Positions 27,922-37,002 of a DNA stretch of 64,000 nt are shown piece after piece; position 1 is the stretch's first letter; each line of letters opens with the position of its first letter. Origin of the DNA: Saprospiraceae bacterium (GTDB lineage: Bacteria > Bacteroidota > Bacteroidia > Chitinophagales > Saprospiraceae). Both the position numbers and the translations under genes were made by a program. The notes beneath the pieces were generated by a model. The model searched no databases. It saw only the letters and a program-made list of their open reading frames with translations, and was not told the DNA's origin. The stretch covers positions 62,001 to 126,000 of the forward strand of contig JADKBO010000022.1 in assembly GCA_016715105.1 (NCBI GenBank), given 5' to 3'.

Positions 27922-28188
27922 TTTGATACCATCTTTTATTGCAAAACGCAGCAGTAGTAACGCAACCTTTATCTGATCTCACAGAAACGGTATCATTGCC
28001 AATGGCCAAATCGCTAAAACTGGTATTGGCACCATAAGGAGTTTTGACAATTTTATATTGTAAATTGGTTAGCCGTTGTTTACAGTTATACTTACTTTGC
28101 CATCATTGGCACCAAGACAAGTAGCGTCCGCAATGACCAAGCTGATGTCTGGTTTTTTTATTTACTATGAGGTTGAATTCACCAGTAC

Positions 28189-29718
28189 TTACGCAACCAT
28201 TTGCATTGATGACTCTTGTAAATATTTTTGATTGTCCGCTATTGTATTTTTGAATGCGTTTGGAGTTGTTATCGCATTTAAATTATTTTGGGCATCGCTT
28301 AGAGACAAATGATAAGTTACAGTATTAGCGGCCACAGCATTAATCTCACCTCTTTTTAAGGTCAAATTAAAGGTTGTCAAACCATCAAAATCATCGTCGC
28401 ATGCTTCCAGACTTACATTTACAACAACAGGTAGAGGTTTGATTTCGAATGAAATTTTTACAGCATTACTCAAACAATTACCTGGTGCTTCTTGAATGAC
28501 AAAATATTCATAAGTTCCAACAGCATTAACCGTTGGGGTATAAGTCACACCTTCGTTGATTTTATTGGTCAAAGCTGCATCACTGTACCAAATAGCCTTA
28601 TTACCAACTGCTATATTACCAACTTCCAAAACTGGGTTGGGAGTATTCAAACAATTGAATTTGCCCGTAGTTAAGATGGTTGGTTCTGGTATAATTCCAC
28701 ATGCGCAATTTGCTTTCACGACGGTTTGAGTCGCATCACAATTGGTAACTGATCCAGTTGCTGTAAGTACAACATCGTTTGCGTTACTCACACCACTTAT
28801 GGTAAATTTTCCATTTCCCAAGCTCGTTACTGTACCAGAAGAAGCAGTAAGCCCGGAAAAACTTCCATTTAGTTCGACATCAAAGCTGTAGGTTAATAAA
28901 TCAACAGCGCATGTTTTATTCGTTACAGTTATTTGAGGTTTGCCAATTATGTTGAAAGTAATGATAGCCTCATCTGCAGGGCATGATTGTAGTCCTAGGA
29001 CTTCATATTGTAATCGGTATGCGCCCGGTGAAAGTGTTGATAAAGAAAGGTTTGTGTAGGAGGTCAACGAGACAAAAGATCCATCTATATCTGTAAAGTC
29101 TCCAGATAAATCTGCACTTCCATCGACATAATCCAATAAATTGATTGTTTCATTACCACAGAAATCAAAACTTAAATCAGATCCTGCTGATACGGCTGGA
29201 ATCATACCAATATTTACGGTCGTCTCTTCACTACATCCCAAAGCATTGGTTACTCTTACATAGATCACTAAAGGTGCATTCACTTCTAATGAGCTTAACT
29301 CATTGGTGAAACCTGGATCTGTATAATAGGTTACATTCAAATCATTCAATGAAGTTTGATCGAAGAAGGTAAAGTCAGTTGATCTTATTTCTGCACCTTC
29401 GCAAATTTCAGTAGGAGCATCAATGACGAAATCAATATCCTCTGGAATGGTTATAGTTTGTGAATGTGAAAGCTGGTCTACTGGACAAATTCCTGTAAAA
29501 GACCAAGTGTAAGTAACATTATTTCCACTGACACTCGTACTAGGAACTACTGAAATCGTAGAAGTAGCGCAAGACAAGTTCAAAATTAAATTTGAAGGAG
29601 ATGGAAGAGTTTCTCCACAATCAAGGGTCTCATCACTTGGTAATGTTCCTACAAAAACTGGTGGCACAGTAGGATTGACATTGATGGTTTGCACAAATGG
29701 ATCCGGCACACCACACAA
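28189..29718 (-). CDS. Fragment: Ig-like and SprB-like modules of the giant surface protein
   Basis: 509 residues of beta-rich modules: an Ig/HYR-like piece (PVFVGTLPSDETLDCGETLP), a piece with AEICEGAE-like sequence around TEICEGAEIRST, a module with LSPGAYRLQYEVLG, and one with VGTYEYFVIQEAPGNC, the pattern of Bacteroidota Ig-like domains of proteins with type B sorting. The start, MCGVPDPF, is internal to a module, so the fragment is produced by a frameshift near 29720. Downstream sense continues through 27922-28188 in shifting frames. Confidence 0.7.
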   Translation of the reverse strand: MCGVPDPFVQTINVNPTVPPVFVGTLPSDETLDCGETLPSPSNLILNLSCATSTISVVPSTSVSGNNVTYTWSFTGICPVDQLSHSQTITIPEDIDFVIDAPTEICEGAEIRSTDFTFFDQTSLNDLNVTYYTDPGFTNELSSLEVNAPLVIYVRVTNALGCSEETTVNIGMIPAVSAGSDLSFDFCGNETINLLDYVDGSADLSGDFTDIDGSFVSLTSYTNLSLSTLSPGAYRLQYEVLGLQSCPADEAIITFNIIGKPQITVTNKTCAVDLLTYSFDVELNGSFSGLTASSGTVTSLGNGKFTISGVSNANDVVLTATGSVTNCDATQTVVKANCACGIIPEPTILTTGKFNCLNTPNPVLEVGNIAVGNKAIWYSDAALTNKINEGVTYTPTVNAVGTYEYFVIQEAPGNCLSNAVKISFEIKPLPVVVNVSLEACDDDFDGLTTFNLTLKRGEINAVAANTVTYHLSLSDAQNNLNAITTPNAFKNTIADNQKYLQESSMQMVA

Positions 29719-30119
29719 ACTTGGATCAGGTGTCCAAGTTCTGATGATGACACCACATCTTCCATTAGAAACGAACTTCTGTTTTCAACTCCAGATACTG
29801 TGGCTGGTGTTGCGCAAGCAGAACTTGCACCGCCATAATTTAAATCAACCAAAGATGGTAAGTCAGCTAAGCAACTGATGTTGATTACAGCTTGGGGTGC
29901 ATCCTCCCAGTCGGCTGCAGAACCTGCATTGATGTTAATGATTTGAGTTCTAGTAGTCGCATTACCACAATCATCAGTCACCGTAAATACTTTTTCATAT
30001 CTTTTAGTACATCCTACAGAGATATCATTGTATGAAATGGTCACTTCAGGATCAAGATCACAATTGTCCAAAACATTGAAAGCAGGTCCTCCTGTATTGG
30101 CATCATCTGTATAATCCAA
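29649..30119 (-). CDS. Fragment: upstream-most HYR-like module of the leftward giant protein
   Basis: The true sense runs from about 30119 to 29720: DNCDLDPEVTISYNDI, then KRYEKVFTVTDDCGNATTRT, a HYR-like adhesin module. It also extends upstream in a shifted frame (DPDPSKQMPDGCGPGF, TTHEITITIGDNDSPTF, SYSGNVNIDCD) to about 30250, so the start at 30119 is not real. The last ~45 residues of the frame, after about 29780, are out of frame with the protein. Confidence 0.6.
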   Translation of the reverse strand: MDYTDDANTGGPAFNVLDNCDLDPEVTISYNDISVGCTKRYEKVFTVTDDCGNATTRTQIININAGSAADWEDAPQAVINISCLADLPSLVDLNYGGASSACATPATVSGVENRSSFLMEDVVSSSELGHLIQVCVVCRIHLCKPSMSILLCHQFL

Positions 30120-30237
30120 ATCACAATCAATGTTTACGTTTCCTGAATACTGAATGTTGGAGAATCATTGTCTCCGATCGTGATGGTGATTTCATGGGTT
30201 GTAAATCCTGGGCCGCAACCATCTGGCATCTGCTTGG

Positions 30238-30258
30238 ATGGATCTGGATCGTGTTATA
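30238..30258. other. Head-to-head junction of two truncated surface-protein genes
   Basis: To the left, minus-strand sense (DPDPSKQMPDGCGPGF and onward) is readable right up to here. To the right, plus-strand sense (CYKINRRWTI, DWC-type motif, and onward) starts right here. Neither side has a start codon with a signal peptide, and there is no room for a promoter. Both sides belong to the same broad class of protein. Confidence 0.7.
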
Positions 30259-31061
30259 AGATAAATAGAAGATGGACAATTTTGATTGGTGCAGGAGAAT
30301 TCAGATACATCGATCAGTTGATCAAAATTGAAGATGATAAAGCTCCAGTTATAACTGTAGACCAAGGAAAGTCAACTGTTGTTGATATTTTGGGAACGGA
30401 TTGCGTTGGACAATATGAAGTTCCAGTGCCGACTATTACTGACAATTGCGCGGATCTTCACGGAAAATACTTAGTTTGGGCTTCAGGTGGTAACCTGACC
30501 TTGAATGACGGTAAATACATATTAGGTGACTTGATTGAAGGCGTTTACACCATCTATTATCAAGCTGAGGATTGCTGTGGAAATGTAGGAATTGACTCAA
30601 TCAAAATTACAGTGATTGATGACAATCCTCCTGTGGCGATAACCAAACAATTCATTGTTGTAAGTCTTACAAATAACCCAGATAGCATCCAAGATGGAGT
30701 GGCGAAATTGTATACTACTGCATTTGACAATGGCTCTTACGACAACTGTAATGAAATATATTTGGAAGTAAGAAGGGAGGATAACGCACCTATATGCAGA
30801 AACGAAGGTGACCTTTGGGATCACGATCGCAATGGTGCAACTCCAATGGTTCCTTGGAATAATAATACGACTTACAATGGTAGAATAAATGGCTTGGATC
30901 AAAATGTCAGTTTACATGAGCATGATAGAGTTTTGGATACTGACAAAGGCCAATACGTTAAATTCTGTTGTGAAGATATAGGCAAAGAAATCAAAGTTTG
31001 GCTCAGGGTTTGGGATGACGCCAATATGTCAGGAATTTTGGAGACACAATCAACGGATTAG
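30255..31061 (+). CDS. Fragment: HYR-like modules of the rightward surface protein
   Basis: About 268 residues of real sense. First a CYKINRRWTI motif (the DWC that normally follows is shifted by one base near 30283), then HYR-like modules (KIEDDKAPVITVDQG; TDNCADLHGKYLVW; EDCCGNVGIDSIKITVIDDN) and a module with FDNGSYDNCNEIYLEV and YVKFCCEDIGKEIKVWLRVW. The pattern, repeated DNC, CCGN and aromatic strands, is typical of extracellular Bacteroidota proteins. An open frame extends upstream to 30168, but those residues are not homologous sense. Confidence 0.65.
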   Translation, partial: YKINRRWTILIGAGEFRYIDQLIKIEDDKAPVITVDQGKSTVVDILGTDCVGQYEVPVPTITDNCADLHGKYLVWASGGNLTLNDGKYILGDLIEGVYTIYYQAEDCCGNVGIDSIKITVIDDNPPVAITKQFIVVSLTNNPDSIQDGVAKLYTTAFDNGSYDNCNEIYLEVRREDNAPICRNEGDLWDHDRNGATPMVPWNNNTTYNGRINGLDQNVSLHEHDRVLDTDKGQYVKFCCEDIGKEIKVWLRVWDDANMSGILETQSTD

Positions 31062-31349
31062 GTGATAAATACAATGAAAACTGGTCTATTGTTAAAGTCG
31101 AAGATAAAACTCCACCGGTACTAGTGCCACCAACTGATATGACCGTAAGTTGTAAATATCCATGGTTAGAAGAAGATCTGGGTGCTTACTTTGGTAGAGT
31201 TTACACTGACAAAACTACCAAAGATCCAATTTACGGTTTTGGAACCAATTTGTTCTGATCAGGATGGTTTGATAAACCGATCCATTCAAAAGATATGAAA
31301 CGTTTATTGGTTGGAGCGGTACAAACCGATGCCTGTGATATGACATTGG

Positions 31350-32045
31350 ATGAAAAATATACAATCGACAGAAAATGAGAGGGTATTGATTACAAGATAT
31401 TTCACAGCAACTGACGCTCAAGGACTTGTTACCAAAGCAACACAGACAATTACCATTATTCCTTGTGTAAGATTCTTTGTTACTGATAAAGATAGTACCA
31501 ATGCGAATAAAAATGATGGTGTCATCTGGCCAGGTGACAAGGTGATTAAATCTTGTGAAGCCAATACCGATACATCTGTAACTGGTGTGCCAATCATCAA
31601 TCCAGAATTTTGTGAACCAGTTGGAATCTTCCACTCAGATTGGATATGGGGCTCTAAAAAAGATGGCTGCTACAAAATTCAAAGAGTTTGGCGATTGATG
31701 ACACTTTGTGGTGAAAACACCATTTGGGAGTACAATCAATGGATAGAAGTGAAAAATGGTGATCAACCAACCATCTTGAATTGTCAGGATGTTGAAGTTT
31801 GTGCGGACGATAATTTATGCACTGGATCATTCCAATACACAATAAATGCTATTGATGACTGTACAGATTCACTTAGAATCAATTATTCATACAAGTTTGA
31901 TATGTTCAATGATGGCAGCATTCAAGAAGAAAGAGAAAGCAGAACTTTCAACAAATCTTCTTTGCCAATCGGTAAACATAAGATCACTTGGGTAGTGAAA
32001 GATTTGTGGGAAATGTCACTGAGTGTTTCCAAATCATCACTGTAA
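31350..32045 (+). CDS. Fragment: second CYKI-type and HYR-like region of the rightward surface protein
   Basis: 231 residues. It contains RYFTATDAQGLVTKATQTI, KDGCYKIQRVWRLMTLCGEN with WEYNQWIEVKNGDQPTI, and an HYR-like end in KHKITWVVKDL. The same CYKI-type motif occurs near 30258, so the protein carries at least two such modules. No start of its own; it is the continuation of the 30255-31061 sense after frameshifts. The final ten residues (EMSLSVSKSSL) are in a wrong frame; the sense after about 32010 (CGNVTECFQIITVKDC-like) is shifted. Confidence 0.65.
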   Translation: MKNIQSTENERVLITRYFTATDAQGLVTKATQTITIIPCVRFFVTDKDSTNANKNDGVIWPGDKVIKSCEANTDTSVTGVPIINPEFCEPVGIFHSDWIWGSKKDGCYKIQRVWRLMTLCGENTIWEYNQWIEVKNGDQPTILNCQDVEVCADDNLCTGSFQYTINAIDDCTDSLRINYSYKFDMFNDGSIQEERESRTFNKSSLPIGKHKITWVVKDLWEMSLSVSKSSL

Positions 32046-32488
32046 AGGATTGTAAAAACCAGTTCCTTACTGTTATGAGGAATTATCAACTTCCATCAAC
32101 AAGGATGGATATGACACTTGGTTATGGTCTTCAGACTTTGACAAAGGAAGTTTGATAATTGCGGCCAACCAGTAGAACTTTCGTTCTCCAAAGACAATGT
32201 CAATGATGATTCACTCAGAATCAACTGTGACATGATGATCACTTATCCTGAATCTGTCATAAGAATTGACTTATATGTGACAGACAAAGCGGGTAACGTA
32301 GATTTCGTCCAGTGAAACTATATTCTTGACAGCTCAAACAGATGTGCTGAAAATCAAGGTAAGGCAATTGTAAGCGGTGAAGTAACTACTAGCACTAACC
32401 TTCCTGTAAAAAAATATGACATTTCTATCAGTTCTGAGAAGATGAATAAATCATACAAAACTGAGGATATGAAATTTGCTTTGATGGC

Positions 32489-32921
32489 TTGCCAATGTAT
32501 GATAACTACCAGGTAAGTCCACTCAAAACAGATAATGCAAGACAAGGTGTAAATACGCTTGACTTGTTACACATACAAAGACACATCTTGAAAATCAAGG
32601 AACTAGAAAATCCGTTTAAATTGATTGTTGCAGATGCGAACTTTGATCAGAAGATTACAGTAAGTGACTTAGTTGATATCAGAAAAGTTGTTTTAGAGGT
32701 AACTGCAAGTTCCCAGCCAACAATTCTTGAGGTTTGTAAGAAAAGGATTTACATTCTCTGATCCAACAAATCCTTGGCCATTTGAAGAAGTTGTTGCACT
32801 TGACAATCTTTCTAAAAATGAAAAAGTCAATTATGTTGGTATCAAAATTGGTGATGTCAATGATTCATACTCAGACTTTGGAAATGAAAGCTTAGCGGGC
32901 AGGAATCAAAGCATAGAATGA
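32489..32921 (+). CDS. Fragment: dockerin-like pair and following domain
   Basis: Two overlapping frames (32489-32761 and 32727-32921). The first has two dockerin-like Asp/Asn-rich halves: TLDLLHIQRHILKIKELENP then ADANFDQKITVSDLVDIRKV; they resemble the duplicated calcium loops of type I dockerins. The second frame begins with FTFSDPTNPWPFEEVV and ends VGIKIGDVNDSYSDFGNES, the usual continuation in Saprospirales proteins. One indel near 32745 joins them. Whether it really binds cohesins is unknown. Confidence 0.65.
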
Positions 32922-33258
32922 GGCAGGTCATTGAAACGACTTCAGATAACAATCTATTTTGAAATTGTATTTGGATGAAGCTGTTGATGTATCTGGATAC
33001 CAATTCTACTCAAAGTTGATCCAGCCCTGAACATTAAACATGTGCCTTCCATATTTGTGAAAACGAACATGTGAATATCAAGGATAGTGAGGTCTTGGTT
33101 TCGTGGACTACAGAGAAAACTAAAAGTTCGACTAGCTGATGCAATTTTGACACTTGAATTTGACCAAGCGACTTTATCTCAAGAAAAGCTATTACTGGTT
33201 TAAGCAATAAATTAGAAGCTCAACTTTATGATGAATCACTTGATGTAAGGCACTGAAA

Positions 33259-33540
33259 TTGAGCAATGTTAAGGAAGTTTTGAAATCTAGCGTAGATCAA
33301 GTTTCTCCAAACCCATTCATTGATCAAACATCATTCAACATGTTTGTGCAAAATTCAGAAGTCAAATTGAAGATATTTGATGCCACAGGTCAGTTGATTT
33401 TGTCAAAAACTAGTAAATACGAAGCAGGTGAACATCAAGTAATTATCAATGGTAACTCACTTCCTGAAGGGGCTTATATTTATAGAGTTGAAATTGGTGA
33501 TGAAGAAACATTCTCTCATCGCTTCACAAAGATTAGGTAA
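33259..33540 (+). CDS. Fragment: T9SS type A sorting domain of the rightward surface protein
   Basis: 93 residues. From residue 16: VSPNPFIDQTSFNMFV, LKIFDATGQLILSKTS, and LPEGAYIYRVEIGDEE, then the end at TKIR. These are the YPNP-like, LYDxxG-like and GxYxYxI elements of a complete type A sorting domain. The true C-terminus and stop of the protein is here (33538-33540), followed by a terminator hairpin. Confidence 0.85.
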   Translation: MSNVKEVLKSSVDQVSPNPFIDQTSFNMFVQNSEVKLKIFDATGQLILSKTSKYEAGEHQVIINGNSLPEGAYIYRVEIGDEETFSHRFTKIR

Positions 33541-33576
33541 ATGTTTTAGTTATAATATTCCAAAGTGGAATTTGAA

Positions 33577-33612
33577 AAAACGGGATCAGACCATTGAGCT
33601 TGATCCTGTTTT
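33577..33612 (+). terminator. Intrinsic terminator after the rightward surface-protein gene
   Basis: AAAACGGGATCA (33577-33588) pairs with TGATCCTGTTTT (33601-33612) with one G-U wobble and a 12-base loop. The rest of 33541-33872 shows no other gene or signal. Confidence 0.7.
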
Positions 33613-33872
33613 AATAAATCACCTATGAAAGTATAGCTTATTTGCCTGCTTTTTTATGAAATGTATTTTCAACACTTGATTTATAATAAATGGTATAAGT
33701 AGTTATGATTAATGGTTAAACATATAATAGTATTTTATATGTATGAAATAAGTTCTCGAATGGCTCTAGTTTTTCTCGACAAGATAATTTTCATTACCTT
33801 GAGCCATAAAACCAGTGCCTTAGATGAGAGAAAAGATTTATTTCCTCCTGGAGAAATTTGTAGACATTGAAG

Positions 33873-36028
33873 ATGACTATTCAAACTAAAAGAAGTAATC
33901 CATGATTACATCACCCAGTGGTGAGTAGAAGTAAGTCTCATGGCCAGAAAAGAAGTCTTAAGTGGAAAGGCCAAATTTGGAATTACTGGTGATGGAAAGA
34001 ATTGCCACAATTGGCCCTTGCAAAGGCTTTCCAAAAAGGTGATTGGAAAGCTGGCTATTATAGAGACCAGACTTTCATGTTATCCAAAGGTTTGATGACA
34101 GTTGAAGAATATTTTTCTCAACTGTATGCCAATTGTGATAACGATCCATTTTCTGGTGGAAGACAAATGAATAACCATTTGCATCAGACACATATGATTC
34201 TTAAAGGGAATTGGTTGGACTTAAAAGATCTTTTAAATATTTCATCTGATATATCCTGCACTGGTGGTCAAGTTGCCAGAGCAATAGGTCATGCATTCGC
34301 ATCCAAAGTTTTTAGATCTTTAGATGAACCGACACTCAATCATCTTTCGAATAATGGAAACGAAGTTTGTTTTTTAACTATCGGAGAGGATCCGCTATCT
34401 GAAGGTGCTTTTTGGGAAATGATGAATGCAGCTGGTGTTTTGAGACATTCCACTCAGTTACAGTCGTTTATGACGATGGTTATAGTATTTCTGTACCAGT
34501 AGAGTTGCAAACCACAAAATCAAGCATCAGTAAAGCCATGGAAGGCTTATTGATCGATGAAAATGGGAAGGAATACACATTTATGTTGCAAGGCTTGGGA
34601 TTATCAAGAACTGTGTATGGTGTTTCAAAAAGCAGCTGATATTGCCAGGAGGGATCACAAGGCCGTATTGATACATGTGCAAGAATGTACCCAACCGCAG
34701 GGACACAGTACTTCAGGTTCTCACGAAAGATATAAGACGGAATCTAGATTGGATTGGGAAAGCGAGTTTGATTGCATCTTAAAGATGGAGGAGTGGATCA
34801 TGGCCAATGCCATTCTTTCACAAGAAGAAATAGAAGAAATTGGAGCCAGTGCTAAACAAATTGTCAAAGATGGCATCAAACATGCATGGTCCATGTATGA
34901 AAATCCCATAAAGGAACAATGGGTAAAATTGGCAACCATTTTAGACAGTTTTCCAGATCAAGTCAAAGTTATAGATCAAATAAAAGAAGCAAGCTTAGAA
35001 ATAAAAAAACTTCATAATCCATTCTACTCAGACCTTCATTCCATAGCCAGAAGGGTATTACATTTCTTGAGGACAAAAGGTTTACAAAATCAAGAATTAG
35101 CCGATTTTGTAATGGAAAGATCTATAAAGGCTGATATGGCATATCACAGTAAATTACACAGTGAAACGCCCAAAGCTGCCCTTACGCAAATACCTGTCAA
35201 TCCTATTTATGACGAAAAACCAGCGCTCAAAACAGGTTATCAAATCATCAATGCATTTTTTGACCACGCCTTTGAAAAAAGAAAAGACTTAATAGCCTTT
35301 GGTGAAGATTTAAGGCAATCGGTGACGTAAATCAAGGATTTGCTGGATTGCAAGAAAAAATATGGCAATAAAAGAATCATGGATACGGGTATCAGGGAAT
35401 GGACCATTATTGGCCAAGCCTTGGTGCATCTATGAGAGGTATAAAACCAATTGTAGAAATACAATATCTGGATTATTTAGGATATGCTTTTTCTCCTTTG
35501 TCAGACGATGTGGCAACGTTGAGATATCGTACAGATGGTCTACAGAGAGCCCCAATGATTGTAAGGACAAGAGGACACAGACTTGAAGGTTTGGCATGCT
35601 GGTTCCAATGGGCATGATTATCAATGGCATGAGAGGTATTTATCTATGTGTGCCGCACAATTTCGTTCAATGGCTGGAATGTATAACACACTCTTAGATT
35701 CTGATGATCCAGGAATTGTTGTTGAATGTCTCAATGCGTACAGACTCAAGGAAAGAGTACCAAGTAATTTAAGTGAAATAAAGCTTCCTTTGGGTGTTCC
35801 GAATGTACTATTGGAAGGTAAAGATGTGACGGTAGTGACATATGGAGCTAGACACAAAATGGTTATAATTACCTGGACAGTAAACCAATATGTTTGTCTG
35901 CCAAAGATCATAGAACGCCCTATGGAAGTGATGGTGATTATTATACCAAACCAAATCCTGATACCGTTTTTGAAGCGATTTACAAAATGATGCATGAATC
36001 AAATCCTTTTATACCTTTAATGAATTAA
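33873..36028 (+). pseudogene. 2-oxoacid dehydrogenase E1, alpha and beta fused, frameshifted
   Basis: Thiamine-diphosphate E1 of a 2-oxoacid (probably branched-chain) dehydrogenase complex. Pieces in order: ARKEVLSGKAKFGITGDGKE, then KGDWKAGYYRDQTFMLSKG and DPFSGGRQMNNH (alpha, 34002-34502); EGAFWEMMNAAGV, VVYDDGYSISVP in shifted frames; and the beta part AFGEDLRQ, with GQALGASMRGIKPIVEIQYL, HERYLSMCAAQFRSMAGM and final GDYYTKPNPDTVFEAIYKMM ending at 36028. About 720 residues if joined. At least six indels break it. The start at 33873 (MTIQTK) is a guess. The likely partner E3 is lpdA at 41165. Sequencing error is likelier than a dead gene. Confidence 0.75.
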
Positions 36029-36126
36029 AGAATTAATATTAAATAAGTATTAAATTACATTTTTATATAATGTAATTTTCATTTTGACCTTCAAAAGTCT
36101 ATTTTGAATTAAATAACATTACCATT

Positions 36127-36861
36127 ATGTCAACAAAATCGTTGATCATTATTCCTACTTACAATGAATCTGAAAATGTGCTAGATATCATAGCTGCTGT
36201 ATTGGAGTTGGATAATAGATTTCACGTGTTGATAGTCGACGATAATTCACCAGATGGCACTGCTGCTCTTGTTTCACAAGTCCAGCAATCTGAGCCCAGG
36301 ATACATCTACTCAAACGCGCAGGAAAGCTTGGTTTGGGCACTGCATATCTTGAAGGATTTTCATACGGCTTGAAAAATGGTTTTGAATACCTTTTTGAAA
36401 TGGATGCTGATTTTAGTCACAATCCCAAAGACTTATTGAGGTTACATGAGGCCTGTGAAATCAATCACGCTGACTTGGCAATAGGCAGTAGATATGTGTC
36501 TGGAGGCGGACTGAAAGACTGGACCTTTGATAGAATATTGTTATCACGAATGGCTTCCTTGTACGTCAGAGCCATTACAGGTATGCCAATAATGGATTCT
36601 ACAGCAGGATTTAAATGTTATTCCGCTACCTTGCTTTCAAAATTTGATTTCAATAAGATAACGTGTAAAGGCTATGCCTTTCAAATAGAAATGAAGTATG
36701 CAGCATTTCTTAATGGTGCCAAAATAGTAGAAGTTCCCATCATATTCAAAGATAGGGAAAAAGGACAATCTAAGATGAATGGAAGCATCATCACAGAAGC
36801 CATCAAAGCGGTAATAGACATGAAGCGCAAGTCCATGCGAAGCTATTATAAATTCTCCTAA
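36127..36861 (+). CDS. Polyprenol monophosphomannose synthase
   Basis: 244 residues of a GT2-family enzyme. IIIPTYNESENV opens the nucleotide-binding fold; DDNSPDGT at about 39-46, EMDADFSHNP near 97-106 (the metal-binding DxD) and SMRSYYKFS at the end match Dpm1-like synthases. There is no C-terminal membrane segment, as in the single-domain type. It makes mannosyl-phospho-polyprenol from GDP-mannose, the usual donor for GT39-type GT-C enzymes such as those at 2620-5645. It is separated by 98 bases from the E1 gene. Confidence 0.88.
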   Translation: MSTKSLIIIPTYNESENVLDIIAAVLELDNRFHVLIVDDNSPDGTAALVSQVQQSEPRIHLLKRAGKLGLGTAYLEGFSYGLKNGFEYLFEMDADFSHNPKDLLRLHEACEINHADLAIGSRYVSGGGLKDWTFDRILLSRMASLYVRAITGMPIMDSTAGFKCYSATLLSKFDFNKITCKGYAFQIEMKYAAFLNGAKIVEVPIIFKDREKGQSKMNGSIITEAIKAVIDMKRKSMRSYYKFS

Positions 36862-36957
36862 AGTGGAATATGTAAATATCTGACATACAGACAATTACAA
36901 CCCATTCTTTTCATTCATTTTCTATACTTTTTAATTGATTTTATGGGTATAATTGCT

Positions 36958-36965
36958 TATATTTG
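36958..36965 (+). promoter_or_regulatory. Candidate -7 element (TATATTTG) of gyrA
   Basis: Exact TAnnTTTG match, 37 bases before the gyrA start, with an ATTG about 20 bases upstream (36934-36937) as a possible -33 element. Confidence 0.5.
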
Positions 36966-37002
36966 CAACTTTGTTCTTAAACAATATATTAAAAATATAT
37001 AA

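Larger units (their letters stand above)
23575..30250 (-). pseudogene. Giant modular surface protein with T9SS type B (gliding-motility C-terminal) domain, frameshifted, N-terminus missing
   Basis: One coding sense runs leftward over about 6.7 kb (over 2,200 residues) but is split among open frames 29649-30119, 28189-29718, 25447-27921, 24902-25450 and 23575-24900, with readable sense in the joints too (for example SprB-like LVIADATCLGANDGKVSITV in 28050-28130). Domain order from the upstream end: HYR/adhesin-like Cys-rich modules, Ig-like and SprB-like modules, tandem Cys-rich modules, PKD-like modules, and a CHU_C-type domain. No signal peptide or start is present at the upstream end; the frame simply runs into the junction near 30245. 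Likely a T9SS-exported adhesin. The breaks look like indel errors. Confidence 0.75.
30250..33540 (+). pseudogene. Large T9SS type A surface protein with HYR-like modules and dockerin-like pair, frameshifted, N-terminus missing
   Basis: Plus-strand sense runs over 3.3 kb but is broken at least eight times. Order: CYKINRRWTI...DWC-type module and HYR-like modules (30255-31061); more of the same in other frames to 31345 (ENWSIVKVEDKTPPVLVPP, TDMTVSCKYPW); GCYKIQRVWRLMTLCGENTI (31350-32045); damaged sequence to 32488; a dockerin-like segment (32489-32761); FTFSDPTNPWPFEEV and VGIKIGDVND (32750-32921); and a type A sorting domain (33259-33540). This order is a familiar Saprospirales surface-protein layout. 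No start or signal peptide is present; the breaks look like indel errors. Confidence 0.75.

Noticed and set aside
30168..30258. Start of the rightward surface protein at 30168
   Set aside because: The residues from 30168 to about 30255 (MSPIVMVISWVVNPGPQPSG) are the antisense of good minus-strand sense, and there is no signal peptide.
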